26,928 nt of DNA, from NCBI GenBank assembly GCA_035289165.1, contig DATDYA010000063.1, forward strand, positions 1 to 26,928. Reading direction: 5' to 3'. The position numbers were made by a program, and so were the translations under genes. The notes under the pieces were generated by a model that was given only the letters and a program-made list of their open reading frames with translations, made no database searches and had not been told where the DNA came from. This document shows positions 1-7,457 of this stretch, piece by piece (within the stretch, counting starts at the first letter, position 1; the number at the start of each line of letters is the position of its first letter). Source of the DNA: DATDYA01 sp035289165. Its GTDB lineage: Bacteria > Patescibacteriota > Patescibacteriia > Magasanikbacterales > GWA2-37-8.

Positions 1-529
1 TAGTCGGTAATTTTAAAAGGCGCAAGATGCCGAGAGTTTGCGAAAACCCAACTTTAATTACAAAATCGGCTTTAATACCTAATATTTTTTCAATCTGTTT
101 TATGGTATATTCATGCCCGGCTAACCGACAGGCGTTGCCTAAATAATACTGACCGGGTGGGAAATTACCAGGTGGGATGTAAACATAGGTCCCACGCGGT
201 ACAGAGGTAATTTTAATTGTCCATTTTTCAACATCAAGAGAAAACATGTGGATGGCATCGCAGTGCGAACTAGTGGCAGATTTGCGCGAGTCTAAACCAA
301 GTAAAAGGATGTTGATTATTTTTTGGTCTTTCAAAACGGCTTCGGTAATACTCAAAGCGGAAGTGGAAAGTATCTCTCCCGTCCGGTTCTTCATGGCTTT
401 ATCCACCACATCTTCAACCGTAGTTTTTGAGTCTTTTTTCCATTCGCTAAGTAGCGGGGCAACCCAAATAACCGCACCGACGAGGGAAACAATGATTACT
501 GTGATAAGAAAAAGGAGTTTCTTAGACAT
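1..529 (-). CDS. LytR-CpsA-Psr (LCP) family protein, 3' end outside window
   Basis: LCP proteins are membrane-anchored enzymes that transfer polyprenyl-phosphate-linked glycopolymers to peptidoglycan. Reading from the ATG at 529, about 176 codons are present. The start is a short basic segment (MSKK) and one membrane helix (about residues 5-25), so the catalytic part would lie outside the cell. A linker of about 50 residues follows, then the LCP core begins with INILLLGLDSRK, a candidate DAIHMFSLD segment and ITSVPRGTYVYIP; this matches the GxDxR, SDT-like and SxPRD-like segments of the family. The Asp of the family's SDT-type motif appears as DAIH and the PRD Asp as PRGT, so some catalytic positions vary. 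The gene runs off the left edge. It follows tRNA-Gln on the same strand and has its own weak promoter. The family call rests on these motifs; the substrate is unknown. Confidence 0.75.
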   Translation of the reverse strand, partial: MSKKLLFLITVIIVSLVGAVIWVAPLLSEWKKDSKTTVEDVVDKAMKNRTGEILSTSALSITEAVLKDQKIINILLLGLDSRKSATSSHCDAIHMFSLDVEKWTIKITSVPRGTYVYIPPGNFPPGQYYLGNACRLAGHEYTIKQIEKILGIKADFVIKVGFSQTLGILRLLKLPT

Positions 530-560
530 AGCCTAAAACCAACAACATCTTTATATTTTT

Positions 561-589
561 ATTATGCACTGTCCGGTTTATTATGTACA
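561..589 (-). promoter_or_regulatory. Candidate promoter for the LCP gene
   Basis: On the minus strand a TGTACA (584-589) and a CATAAT (561-566) are 17 bp apart, 4/6 and 5/6 matches to the sigma-70 consensus. The predicted transcript start is about 26 nt before the LCP ATG. Confidence 0.35.
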
Positions 590-602
590 GAGGATAAATA
601 CA

Positions 603-625
603 AAACCAACCTTAACGGCTGGTTT
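603..625 (-). terminator. Possible terminator after tRNA-Gln
   Basis: On the minus strand a 9-bp stem (AAACCAGCC / GGTTGGTTT, one G-U pair) with a 5-nt loop follows the tRNA and is continued by a weak T-rich tail (TTGTATTTAT). Confidence 0.4.
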
Positions 626-631
626 GCTTTG

Positions 632-702
632 CTCGGGGACTTGGATTCGAACCAAGATAAACGGAGTCAAAGTCCGTTGTCCTACCATTAGACGATCCCC
701 GA
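632..702 (-). tRNA. tRNA-Gln (anticodon TTG)
   Basis: The minus-strand sequence folds as a complete cloverleaf. The acceptor is TCGGGGA/TCCCCGA and the D-stem GTC/GAC. The anticodon stem ACGGA/TCCGT carries loop CTTTGAC, which gives anticodon TTG. The T-arm is CTTGG TTCGAAT CCAAG and the discriminator is G. No CCA is encoded, so the 3' end depends on the CCA-adding enzyme encoded at 21895-23352. It lies between ftsX and the LCP gene. Confidence 0.93.
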
Positions 703-714
703 ATGTGTGTTTTA

Positions 715-734
715 AACCCGCCTACCGGCGGGTT
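715..734. terminator. GC-rich hairpin after ftsX
   Basis: A perfect 8-bp inverted repeat (AACCCGCC / GGCGGGTT, 4-nt loop) sits between the ftsX stop codon and tRNA-Gln. The T-tract is poor on both strands, so it may be a weak terminator or a processing or mRNA-stabilising hairpin. Confidence 0.4.
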
Positions 735-762
735 GGTCTTAAAACGTATTTGGTTGTAAAAA

Positions 763-1671
763 CTACACCTTCAACTGTCTCCGCATGGCAAGCATACTAG
801 TCAAAACGGTCATAACGACTACCGCGAGGAGTTGGGTGCCAACGAGGAACAGAATAGACGATTTATAGTAATTTGTCAAGGAAAATCCATTAGGGAATAC
901 TACAGCTAGGTAGGGATCTATCCACCTTAAGGCAAAAAATACTAGAGCAAAAGTTACGGCCACACTGACAATCGAATAAATAACCGACTCAACTAAATAA
1001 GGCCCTCGGATAAACCAACTACTCGCCCCAACGAGACGTTTAATACTGATCTCAATTCGTTGGGTATAGATGGCAACACGAATAGTGTGAAAAATGATTA
1101 GGAAAGAAATTATGGCAAAAATTACTGACAATCCCAAACCCATTCTTTCAATCCGGTTAGTAATATTCTGCAAACGGGTAATCGCCTCTTCGTGGCCATC
1201 AAAACTCTTGGCTTCGATCATCGGATCAAACTCTGGCACGCTTAAAGCGCCGATTATTTTTTTGTAGTCACCGGGCTCTCTGGTTTTAACGACAATTGTC
1301 GGACCAAAAGGATTCTCACCCAATTCTTTCAAAGCATCGGCAATTTCCGGGCTCAATTCATGACGAGTTTGGAATGATTCAAGAACTTTTTCTTTACTAA
1401 TTAAATCTACATTGATTACCTCGGGAAAAGAATTAATGTAATCACGAACCTTTTTTACATCATCTTCTTTGGCGTCTGGAACAACGTAGATACTAACATT
1501 AATCTGATCTTTAACTAGCGCAACGGATTCTTGGGTCAAACGATCAACTGCCATCAGCATATTGATCGACAATAACATGAGAATCAAAATGAAGACCGTC
1601 ATAAACGACATCCCAATATTCCGGCCCATGTCTTGGAAAGCAAACTTGATTATACGCCAAAAAGCTAACAT
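763..1671 (-). CDS. ftsX: Cell division protein FtsX
   Basis: FtsX is the permease-like partner of FtsE. In the cell envelope FtsEX transmits ATP hydrolysis to peptidoglycan hydrolases during division. The 302-residue protein has the FtsX layout: a short cytoplasmic N-terminus, TM1 at about 20-42, an extracellular domain of about 130 residues with the typical ISKEKVLESF and LPEF-like segments, then three membrane helices (about 175-195, 222-245, 270-295) with the conserved RVAIYTQRIEISIKRLVGAS loop between TM2 and TM3. That loop is the family's cytoplasmic coupling region. ftsX starts 15 nt after the ftsE stop on the same strand, the usual ftsE-ftsX order. Start is ATG 1671. The identity is well supported. 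The hydrolase partner is not in the window. Confidence 0.93.
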   Translation of the reverse strand: MLAFWRIIKFAFQDMGRNIGMSFMTVFILILMLLSINMLMAVDRLTQESVALVKDQINVSIYVVPDAKEDDVKKVRDYINSFPEVINVDLISKEKVLESFQTRHELSPEIADALKELGENPFGPTIVVKTREPGDYKKIIGALSVPEFDPMIEAKSFDGHEEAITRLQNITNRIERMGLGLSVIFAIISFLIIFHTIRVAIYTQRIEISIKRLVGASSWFIRGPYLVESVIYSIVSVAVTFALVFFALRWIDPYLAVVFPNGFSLTNYYKSSILFLVGTQLLAVVVMTVLTSMLAMRRQLKV

Positions 1672-1686
1672 AAAGATAGGTTATGT

Positions 1687-2367
1687 CTAAAGCACATACT
1701 TACCGCTTTGTTCGTCGCTCACGACCTGACCATCGTGTAGAGTTATAACCCGTCGACGCAAATGATTCACTACCTCGCGGTTATGAGTAACAAGTAAAAT
1801 TGTGGTTCCAAATTCATTAATCTTTTTTAAGATACCAATAATTTCTTCCGTGTTAATAGAATCCAAATTGCCGGTCGGCTCATCGGCAACAATAATCTTT
1901 GGCCGATGGACCAAAGATCGAGCAATTACTACTCGTTGTTGTTCGCCGCCAGATAATTGGTCGGGATAACGCGTGCTTTTTGAACCAAGACCAACAATTT
2001 CTAACACCTGTGGGACGAGGTCATGAATACGATGGCGGCTCTCCCCCGCTACCTCCAAAGCAAAAGAAACATTCTCAAAAACAGTTTTGCGATTTAATAA
2101 TTTAAAATCTTGAAAAATCACCCCGAGCTGACGGCGCAAATACGGAATCTGACTATTACCAATACTCGAGATATCCCAGCCTCCGATTTCTAGTCTTCCT
2201 TTAGTTGGTTTTTCTTCAGCGATCAGGAGTTTAATGAGTGTTGTCTTACCAGTACCGCTTTGACCAACGATCGACACAAACTCTCCCGCTTCAATATGTA
2301 AATTCACGTCTCGTAAAGCGACTGAAGAACCGGGATAAATTTTAGTTACGCCGTGAAGTTTAATCAT
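1687..2367 (-). CDS. ftsE: Cell division ATP-binding protein FtsE
   Basis: ABC ATPase that pairs with FtsX at the inner face of the membrane. The 226-residue protein shows every ABC motif: Walker A GQSGTGKT (35-42), Q-loop Gln86, signature LSGGEQQR (138-145), Walker B IIVADE (158-163) followed by PTGNLD, and switch His195. A VTKIYPGSSVALRDV start and RRQLGVIFQDFKLL around the Q-loop are characteristic of FtsE rather than LolD or MacB ATPases. It is directly upstream of ftsX. A consensus extended -10 element lies only about 18 nt before the ATG, so the mRNA should have a very short leader. Call is firm. Confidence 0.95.
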   Translation of the reverse strand: MIKLHGVTKIYPGSSVALRDVNLHIEAGEFVSIVGQSGTGKTTLIKLLIAEEKPTKGRLEIGGWDISSIGNSQIPYLRRQLGVIFQDFKLLNRKTVFENVSFALEVAGESRHRIHDLVPQVLEIVGLGSKSTRYPDQLSGGEQQRVVIARSLVHRPKIIVADEPTGNLDSINTEEIIGILKKINEFGTTILLVTHNREVVNHLRRRVITLHDGQVVSDEQSGKYVL

Positions 2368-2384
2368 AGTTTAAAGGTGTTCTC

Positions 2385-2390
2385 ATTATA
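2385..2390 (-). promoter_or_regulatory. ftsE promoter (extended -10)
   Basis: Minus-strand TG-G-TATAAT with hexamer at 2385-2390; no good -35 element is visible. Transcription would begin near 2378, about 11 nt before the ftsE ATG, leaving no room for a normal Shine-Dalgarno site. Confidence 0.55.
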
Positions 2391-2397
2391 CCACATA

Positions 2398-2428
2398 TTA
2401 AAAAACACAGCCATTACAATGGATGTGT
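2398..2428 (-). terminator. Terminator between PNP gene and ftsE
   Basis: Minus-strand hairpin ACACA-T-CCAT / ATGG-C-TGTGT with a TGTA loop and one internal mismatch, followed by six Ts. It ends the purine nucleoside phosphorylase transcript just ahead of the ftsE promoter. Confidence 0.65.
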
Positions 2429-2465
2429 ATAAAAAAATCAATATTATTTGTTAACTCAACAGCTC

Positions 2466-3302
2466 TTAACTGCTGGCAGCAGTTATTTTCTCAACAATTC
2501 TTTGCACTAAACGAGCAAAATTATCCTTAGCCGAGTGAGCATTAGACAATACAGCGTCGTGGTTTACCGCTTCTTTTAAAATTCCAGCTCCCATATTTGA
2601 GACAAAAGCAATCCCAAGTGCTTTTGTCCCCATGTGAGCGGCGGCAATAATCTCGGGAATAGTCGACATGGTCGCGACATCAGCACCTAAACGACGCATC
2701 GCCTCAACTTCAGCGGCAGTTTCAAAACATGGTCCACTTTTAAATATAGAGACCCCTTTGTGTAAAACTATTTTTTCTTCCGCGGCCGCTTCAACCGCGA
2801 TAGCAATAAGAGTTGGGTCATATACTTGATCAAGGGCAACAAAACGCGAGCCAAGACCGGGGTCGTTGTCGCCCCGCAACGGATCGGCCATATCCCAAGC
2901 GATATGATCGGTATCCACGACAAAATCTCCTGGCTTGTATTCTTTATTTATCCCACCAACCGCATGCGTCAAAATTAGAGTACGGGCACCAAGTGTAATC
3001 ATTAAACGCGTCGGGAATACAACTTCCTCTGACGTAAACCCTTCGTAGAGGTGGACGCGACCTTGCATAATTACCACATTAACAGTCCCGAGTCTCCCCC
3101 AGCATAATCGGTTGCTGTGTCCCGCCACTTTCGATTCCGGAAAATACGGAATTTCTGAATAGGCGCAAGATGAAGCGTCCTCTAGTTGTTCAATCAAATT
3201 CCCTAGGCCGGAGCCAAGGGTAATACCAATTTTCGGTATAAATCCAGAAAATTTATCCGCTAACGATTCTTTGGCAATATGAAGTTTTTCCGAAGGAAGC
3301 AT
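2466..3302 (-). CDS. Purine nucleoside phosphorylase (PNP/MTAP family)
   Basis: Cleaves purine nucleosides with phosphate to the free base and (deoxy)ribose-1-phosphate, in cytosolic purine salvage. The 278 residues match trimeric PNPs: phosphate-binding GSGLG (30-34), GHS (61-63) and GRVHLYEG (81-88, His84), base-site GPCFET (190-195, Glu194), MST (212-214) and SN (Asn236). The Glu/Asn pair suggests 6-oxopurine (inosine/guanosine) specificity rather than methylthioadenosine. The usual TNAAGG phosphate/base loop reads THAVGG (112-117), with His in place of Asn. Start ATG 3302 gives normal family length. It lies downstream of tRNA-Thr and ends at its own terminator. Family call is firm; substrate preference is inferred. 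Confidence 0.88.
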   Translation of the reverse strand: MLPSEKLHIAKESLADKFSGFIPKIGITLGSGLGNLIEQLEDASSCAYSEIPYFPESKVAGHSNRLCWGRLGTVNVVIMQGRVHLYEGFTSEEVVFPTRLMITLGARTLILTHAVGGINKEYKPGDFVVDTDHIAWDMADPLRGDNDPGLGSRFVALDQVYDPTLIAIAVEAAAEEKIVLHKGVSIFKSGPCFETAAEVEAMRRLGADVATMSTIPEIIAAAHMGTKALGIAFVSNMGAGILKEAVNHDAVLSNAHSAKDNFARLVQRIVEKITAASS

Positions 3303-3328
3303 AAGTGACAGTCAAAAAAATAAACTAG

Positions 3329-3400
3329 AGCCGACCATGGGATTTGAACCCACAACCTACGGTTTACGATACCGTTGCTCTACCGTTGAGCTAGGTCGGC
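3329..3400 (-). tRNA. tRNA-Thr (anticodon CGT)
   Basis: Minus-strand cloverleaf of 72 nt. Acceptor GCCGACC/GGTCGGC, D-stem GCTC/GAGC, anticodon stem ACGGT/ACCGT with loop ATCGTAA (anticodon CGT), T-arm GTGGG TTCAAAT CCCAT, discriminator T. No CCA is encoded. It sits between a small unknown gene and the PNP gene. Confidence 0.93.
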
Positions 3401-3406
3401 AAATAC

Positions 3407-3817
3407 TTAAGTCAAAGAGTGATCACTCAATATTATCTTTTGACCACGAAATTTTAAATCACTCAAGGTACGAGAAGCAATTAGATACAGCTCCCTTACC
3501 AACTCTTTATTTTTACTATCACTCGGCTTTTGTAATGAACATCTTAAAATATATTCGAAATCACTTGGTCGCACAACCCAGGCATTCCTGGCCGGCCATA
3601 AAGTCATACTCCGTCGAAATTTTTTCTCGAAAACCATCCAGTTTAATAAACCAGCGACTCCTCTTTGAATAAGCAGGTCCTGAAAAACAGCCATAAATTC
3701 CTTGGTTATCTCGGCTCTTTCCTGGCGTTCTCTCTGATTTTCCGGAACTGACTGCAAAACCGATGCGTCTGGCAACTTATGTTCCTTAAATTCGTGGTCG
3801 CGATCATGGTTAATCAT
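3407..3817 (-). CDS. Small hypothetical protein between two tRNA genes
   Basis: I do not recognise this 136-residue protein. It is soluble and charged, with no signal peptide or membrane helix. The N-terminal 45 residues are rich in Glu, Arg and Lys and probably helical. The rest is a mixed helical region with aromatic residues (LLNWMVFEKKFRRS, WVVRPSDFEYILR). No catalytic motif or metal-binding cluster stands out. The ORF fills the space between tRNA-Gly and tRNA-Thr on the same strand. Base composition is like that of its neighbours. No Shine-Dalgarno sequence is seen before ATG 3817. The opposite-strand frame runs through tRNA-Thr, which makes the minus strand the better choice. Confidence 0.5.
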   Translation of the reverse strand: MINHDRDHEFKEHKLPDASVLQSVPENQRERQERAEITKEFMAVFQDLLIQRGVAGLLNWMVFEKKFRRSMTLWPARNAWVVRPSDFEYILRCSLQKPSDSKNKELVRELYLIASRTLSDLKFRGQKIILSDHSLT

Positions 3818-3860
3818 ATCAGGTTATTTAACGTATTTTTTGTTAGTGAATAATTTTCAG

Positions 3861-3931
3861 AGCGGGTAACGGGAATCGAACCCGTCGCTTATCCTTGGGA
3901 AGGATACATATTACCACTATACTATACCCGC
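3861..3931 (-). tRNA. tRNA-Gly (anticodon CCC)
   Basis: Minus-strand cloverleaf of 71 nt. Acceptor GCGGGTA/TACCCGC, anticodon stem TATCC/GGATA with loop TTCCCAA (anticodon CCC), T-arm ACGGG TTCGATT CCCGT, discriminator T as is usual for glycine tRNAs. No CCA is encoded. Confidence 0.93.
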
Positions 3932-3935
3932 AATT

Positions 3936-3963
3936 TTAAAGACGGCCCTAGAGCCGTCTTTAA
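3936..3963. terminator. Strong terminator after the foldase gene
   Basis: An 11-bp perfect stem (core AAAGACGGC / GCCGTCTTT, 6-nt loop) lies between the foldase stop codon and tRNA-Gly. It is symmetrical and could act both ways. It closes the 3980-8030 cluster on the minus strand. Confidence 0.75.
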
Positions 3964-3979
3964 TCCTACACTATTTATT

Positions 3980-5032
3980 TTATTTTTTCAACTCTTCAAA
4001 AGGATTATGGACTTTCAGATATAAATGGATATTAGCCTCCTTGGCGCGGGAGTCCATATATTCACTAAGACTTGGAAAACGGAACAAAATGTGGCGCGCA
4101 CTCGCCTTTTCTATATCAACATTTTTACCGTCCTCATCTTTTACTTTTTCAACTTTCTTATCCTCTAGCTTAATAATATGGTAGCCATATTGTGTCTCGA
4201 CTAAATTTTCCGTGATCTTACCTTTTTCTAGACCAAAAGCGGCCTCACTAAATTCTGGCACCATGTCGGCTCTGGCAAACCAACCAAGATCGCCGCCGTT
4301 TTCCGCTGTGCCATCTTGGCCATATTTTTTAGCCATTTCGGCAAAATCGGCACCACCTTTAATTTCGGCTAATACTTTTTCTGCCTCCGTACGAGCGGCA
4401 ACTCGCCCCTCAACATCTCCATCAACTTTTTCAGCGACTTTCCCTTGTAAAACATATGGCCGCATGACCTTGGCTTCATACTGGGCTAAGGTCCAACCAT
4501 AGCGATTGGTTAATTCTTGGTCAACCGCCTCGGCACTCGGAAACTGACTAATAAGCTGGCTCTTTAGAGCTTCAACATCACTCGCCTCGGCCGTAATATT
4601 AAATTTACGAGCCGCTTCATCGATTAAGATATTATTGGTCAGGCGCCATAAAACCTGGTCGCTCATTTGTTCATCCGTAAGCGAAGCACCCTGGCCACCG
4701 TTCGCGGCGTCAAAGTCACGCATTTTACGGATGGCATTCAAATCTTCAAGATAGGTGGAATAAAGTATTTTTTCACCGTTTATCTTAGCCGCCGGTAGCT
4801 GAAAAACCGTCGCGACTGTTTTAGTAAAACGATCGCTCGCCGTAACGGCGTAGACACGATAAATACCGACTAAAAGAGCGGCCACAATAACTAAGACAAC
4901 GAAACCACCAATCCCCATAACAAACATACGAAGATTCTTTTGGTCTTTACTTGATGCGGCCTCGGTCTCCGGTAAATTATTTGTCCCCTCTTCCACGGTG
5001 TTGTCCAACCCACTGTTTACGTCATGATCCAT
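3980..5032 (-). CDS. Membrane-anchored parvulin-type peptidyl-prolyl isomerase (PrsA/SurA-like foldase)
   Basis: Extracytoplasmic folding helper: cis/trans isomerisation of Xaa-Pro bonds in secreted proteins. I place the start at ATG 5032 (350 residues); a TTG at 5038 would add two. Order of parts: acidic cytoplasmic tail (1-34), one membrane helix (about 36-59), a helical SurA_N-like chaperone region (about 80-200) and a parvulin core (about 210-290) with ADFAEMAKKY, NGGDLGWFARADMVPEFSEAAF and YGYHIIKL. Oddly, the RHIL strand that normally opens a parvulin domain is missing before the core. An ARHILFRFP segment appears instead after it (about 312-320). This suggests a circularly permuted domain. 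It is last in the envelope cluster, 40 nt after the DivIC-like gene. Family is firm; permutation is my inference. Confidence 0.88.
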   Translation of the reverse strand: MDHDVNSGLDNTVEEGTNNLPETEAASSKDQKNLRMFVMGIGGFVVLVIVAALLVGIYRVYAVTASDRFTKTVATVFQLPAAKINGEKILYSTYLEDLNAIRKMRDFDAANGGQGASLTDEQMSDQVLWRLTNNILIDEAARKFNITAEASDVEALKSQLISQFPSAEAVDQELTNRYGWTLAQYEAKVMRPYVLQGKVAEKVDGDVEGRVAARTEAEKVLAEIKGGADFAEMAKKYGQDGTAENGGDLGWFARADMVPEFSEAAFGLEKGKITENLVETQYGYHIIKLEDKKVEKVKDEDGKNVDIEKASARHILFRFPSLSEYMDSRAKEANIHLYLKVHNPFEELKK

Positions 5033-5072
5033 AAACAAAAGTAAAACTTAAATTAAGAAAAATTAATAAATA

Positions 5073-5477
5073 TTATCTTGCTCCCTCCACAAAATATTTC
5101 CACCACTTTAGGGGATTTGGCAAGTTATACCATTTTAGCATGTCTTCTTCCTCTTGTCTAACGGCCTCCGCCTGTCCCAAATTGGGTACAATGGCCACTT
5201 GTTCACCCGGTTTTACCAAGTTCAATTCTTCTCGAGCTTTTTCTTCAACGAAGGCTGGCGACTGGACATATTTCCACATTTCGAGAGATTCTAGCTTTTT
5301 TACCTCCAATTTTTTTACTTCTTCTTGCAAACGCTTTATCTCCTGCCGCACCTGGTAGTCTTGGTAATAGGCCCGACCGTAAGCTAAAGCGATAAATACT
5401 GTGACAACCAAAGCCCCCAGAAGAAACCACCGGGATAAGAAAAAATTCTTCCAATTGTTTGGCTCTTTGGAAGGCAT
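5073..5477 (-). CDS. DivIC/FtsB-like septum formation initiator
   Basis: DivIC/FtsB proteins are bitopic division proteins that link late divisome components (FtsL, FtsQ/DivIB) to septal wall synthesis. The 134 residues show a short cytoplasmic N-terminus, one membrane helix (about 14-34), then a charged coiled coil (about 38-70, QEIKRLQEEVKKLEVKKLE) and the family's post-coil motif, here SPAFVEEKAREELNLVKPGEQV. The roughly 30-residue tail after it is acidic, then Trp-rich. A good Shine-Dalgarno (AAGGAG, 5485-5490) precedes the ATG at 5477. The gene has its own promoter, whose -10 overlaps the stop codon of the upstream PH-domain gene. Family call good; whether it is FtsB- or DivIC-type cannot be told. 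Confidence 0.85.
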   Translation of the reverse strand: MPSKEPNNWKNFFLSRWFLLGALVVTVFIALAYGRAYYQDYQVRQEIKRLQEEVKKLEVKKLESLEMWKYVQSPAFVEEKAREELNLVKPGEQVAIVPNLGQAEAVRQEEEDMLKWYNLPNPLKWWKYFVEGAR

Positions 5478-5496
5478 AGTTACACTCCTTATTAGT

Positions 5497-5526
5497 ATTA
5501 TACTATAATCCGCTCTTTTATTTCAA
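5497..5526 (-). promoter_or_regulatory. Internal promoter for the DivIC/FtsB-like gene
   Basis: Minus-strand TTGAAA (5521-5526) and TATAAT (5497-5502) with an 18-bp spacer. The -10 hexamer overlaps the TAA of the upstream PH-domain gene, so division and foldase genes could be expressed apart from the rest of the cluster. Confidence 0.55.
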
Positions 5527-6157
5527 GCGTTTCGCCCGGACTTTCCAGCTCGTCTAGGCGCTCGTTAACGACATCGGAAATATGAAGTAATTCGTCTGGC
5601 GTTAATTCCGGAACAATCTCTACAAAATCTTCGTAAATATCTTCGACAACTTTGCCTTGGGATTTTTCCAGGGCCAAAGCCATTTCATCGCGGAGGGCAG
5701 TGGCGGCTTTGGTGGAATCGTGAATATGAGTTAATTGTAAAACATTTCGATCGTTAGTAGTTTCAATCGTAATCGTCCCGTAGTTAAACAGGTTAGCAAA
5801 AACACCTTTTTTACGGACGTAAATATCTCGTACTTCGCGGAAATAACATGCCGAGATTACTTCATCGAACCAGCCCACCCGGTTAACATCCACGATCCGT
5901 TGGCTGGTAACGGTGAGAAAATTATTTTTACTAAAAAACCAGGTATGTAAAATGATGTAGAGACCAACTACCAATCCCAAACCAAAAGCAACTTCGCCCC
6001 ACAAACCCTGACCAAATAGCCAAACGGAAAAAAACATACTAGTGGCTATAAAAGCCAAGCCCAAAAGATAGGCGGGGTAAGTGGTAACAACGTAGCGCCG
6101 AAAAGTAAAAAGAATTTCTTCGCCATCACGCAAATTTATTTTCTTGGCTAAAGACAT
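5498..6157 (-). CDS. Membrane protein with bacterial PH (bPH2, YdbT-like) domain
   Basis: The 219-residue protein has two membrane helices near the N-terminus (about 27-47 and 52-74). A bacterial pleckstrin-homology segment follows, recognisable by LTVTSQRIVDVNRVGWF, then the EVRDIYVRKKGVFANLFNYGTITIET core. This is the YdbS/YdbT pattern, in which the PH domain lies just inside the membrane. The last 60 residues are acidic and probably helical. The biochemical role of this family is poorly defined. It lies 4 nt after the MurE-like gene and overlaps the promoter of the DivIC-like gene, so an envelope role is likely. Start ATG 6157. Family firm, function unknown. Confidence 0.82.
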   Translation of the reverse strand: MSLAKKINLRDGEEILFTFRRYVVTTYPAYLLGLAFIATSMFFSVWLFGQGLWGEVAFGLGLVVGLYIILHTWFFSKNNFLTVTSQRIVDVNRVGWFDEVISACYFREVRDIYVRKKGVFANLFNYGTITIETTNDRNVLQLTHIHDSTKAATALRDEMALALEKSQGKVVEDIYEDFVEIVPELTPDELLHISDVVNERLDELESPGETLEIKERIIV

Positions 6158-6161
6158 AAAA

Positions 6162-7454
6162 TTATTTTAAAAACTTTTTTAATTCTTCGCGAGCAACCAC
6201 GCGATCATCCCAGGGGATCCTCTCACCACCCGCTATGGCGATAATTGGTTCAGTGCCTTTCGCGGTTATAACCACAACGTCACCAGGCTTGGCTTTAGAC
6301 AAACCAAGGGCGATCGCTTTACGCCGATCAACTTCGATTAATAAATCTAAATCATCTTTTTTACCAGCTTTCCTCGCTCCCTTGGCCAGCATTTCGGCAA
6401 TTTGAACCGGATCTTCATCAAAACAATTGACATCGGTAATAATAACCGTGTCCGCCAGTTTTCCAGCGATCTCCCCCATTTTTTCTCGTTTACCAACATC
6501 GCGGCCGCCGCCGTCAGAACCAACGAGCGCAATTATTTTATGGCCGCCAACCATCTGACGGAGGGTGGTAAACAATTCGGTCAAACTCATTGGTTCATGG
6601 GCATAATCCACAATGACTTTAAAATTTTGCCCTTCCTCAATCATTTCCATCCGGCCTGGAATAAGGGTTACTTTTTCTAACCCAGTGGTTACTTGGTCCG
6701 GGGTGATGCCTTGTGAAAACGCTACGGCTGTCGCGGCCAAGGAGTTATAGATATTGAATTGACCAGGTAAATTTAAAATGTATTTTTGGTTAGCAACAAA
6801 ATACTCCGAGCCATTTTCTTTTAAAGAAATACTGCAAGCCGAGAGTGTCTTATGTTCTTCAACTCCATTGTTATTTTTTACTTCTACACCATATCCCCAT
6901 TTTTCATCAGTAGGAAAATTTAAATAATATTCTGAATGGGAATCATCAACATTGGCGACAATTACTTTTTTAATTTTTTGACCATTAATTTTCTTGTGGC
7001 AAAAATTTAGAGCCGCGAACATTTTACCTTTATCTTCTTTTAATTTTTCAAAACCACCATGGCGTTCCGAATGTTCGGTACCGAGGTTGGTAAAAACCGC
7101 AACGTCATAACAAAGACCATAGTGGCGGTATTGTAAAATACCTTCTGAAGAAGTTTCAATAACAGCATAATCACAACCAGCCCTAACCATGTCTTTCAAC
7201 ATTTTCTGTATTTCACCGCGCCCAAGCATGGTCATCTTACGATCGTTTAACCAGCGTTTATCGCCAATCTGGAATTCCACCGTCGAAAGCAGGCCGACTT
7301 TATGCCCACCGGCTTCAAGAGCAGAGGCAACAAAACGGCAAGTGGACGACTTGCCTTTAGTACCGGTAATACCAATAACCACTAATTTACGGGCCGGTCG
7401 ACTGTAACGCCAATAGGCCAGCCAAGCCCGAAGGAAGTGAACTAATTTGCGCAT
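6162..7454 (-). CDS. MurE-like Mur ligase without the N-terminal substrate domain
   Basis: Mur ligases add amino acids to UDP-MurNAc using ATP. The 430 residues carry the ATP-binding central and C-terminal domains: P-loop GITGTKGKSS (28-37), ETSSEG (100-105), TNLGTEH, PGQFNIYN (230-237), PGRME (266-270), DYAHEP (283-288), then GGGRDVGKREKMGEIA. The order matches MurE more than MurC, D or F. Two departures: the P-loop starts at residue 28, so the usual domain 1 of about 100 residues that grips UDP-MurNAc is absent; and the DNPR motif that binds the third-position amino acid in MurE reads DVNCFDEDP (341-349). The usual KGHE reads KGTE. It follows the translin-like gene by 3 nt. The substrate is uncertain; a MurE role fits the MurG and LCP genes nearby. 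Confidence 0.82.
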   Translation of the reverse strand: MRKLVHFLRAWLAYWRYSRPARKLVVIGITGTKGKSSTCRFVASALEAGGHKVGLLSTVEFQIGDKRWLNDRKMTMLGRGEIQKMLKDMVRAGCDYAVIETSSEGILQYRHYGLCYDVAVFTNLGTEHSERHGGFEKLKEDKGKMFAALNFCHKKINGQKIKKVIVANVDDSHSEYYLNFPTDEKWGYGVEVKNNNGVEEHKTLSACSISLKENGSEYFVANQKYILNLPGQFNIYNSLAATAVAFSQGITPDQVTTGLEKVTLIPGRMEMIEEGQNFKVIVDYAHEPMSLTELFTTLRQMVGGHKIIALVGSDGGGRDVGKREKMGEIAGKLADTVIITDVNCFDEDPVQIAEMLAKGARKAGKKDDLDLLIEVDRRKAIALGLSKAKPGDVVVITAKGTEPIIAIAGGERIPWDDRVVAREELKKFLK

Positions 7455-7457
7455 AGT

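Noticed and set aside
246..536. Plus-strand open frame of 96 codons
   Set aside because: Lies antisense to the LCP gene, whose minus-strand translation carries family motifs; the plus translation has none.
564..800. Plus-strand open frame of 78 codons
   Set aside because: Runs straight across tRNA-Gln and into the end of ftsX.
3337..3672. Plus-strand open frame of 111 codons
   Set aside because: Begins inside tRNA-Thr and is antisense to the small unknown minus-strand gene; start region is the tRNA itself.
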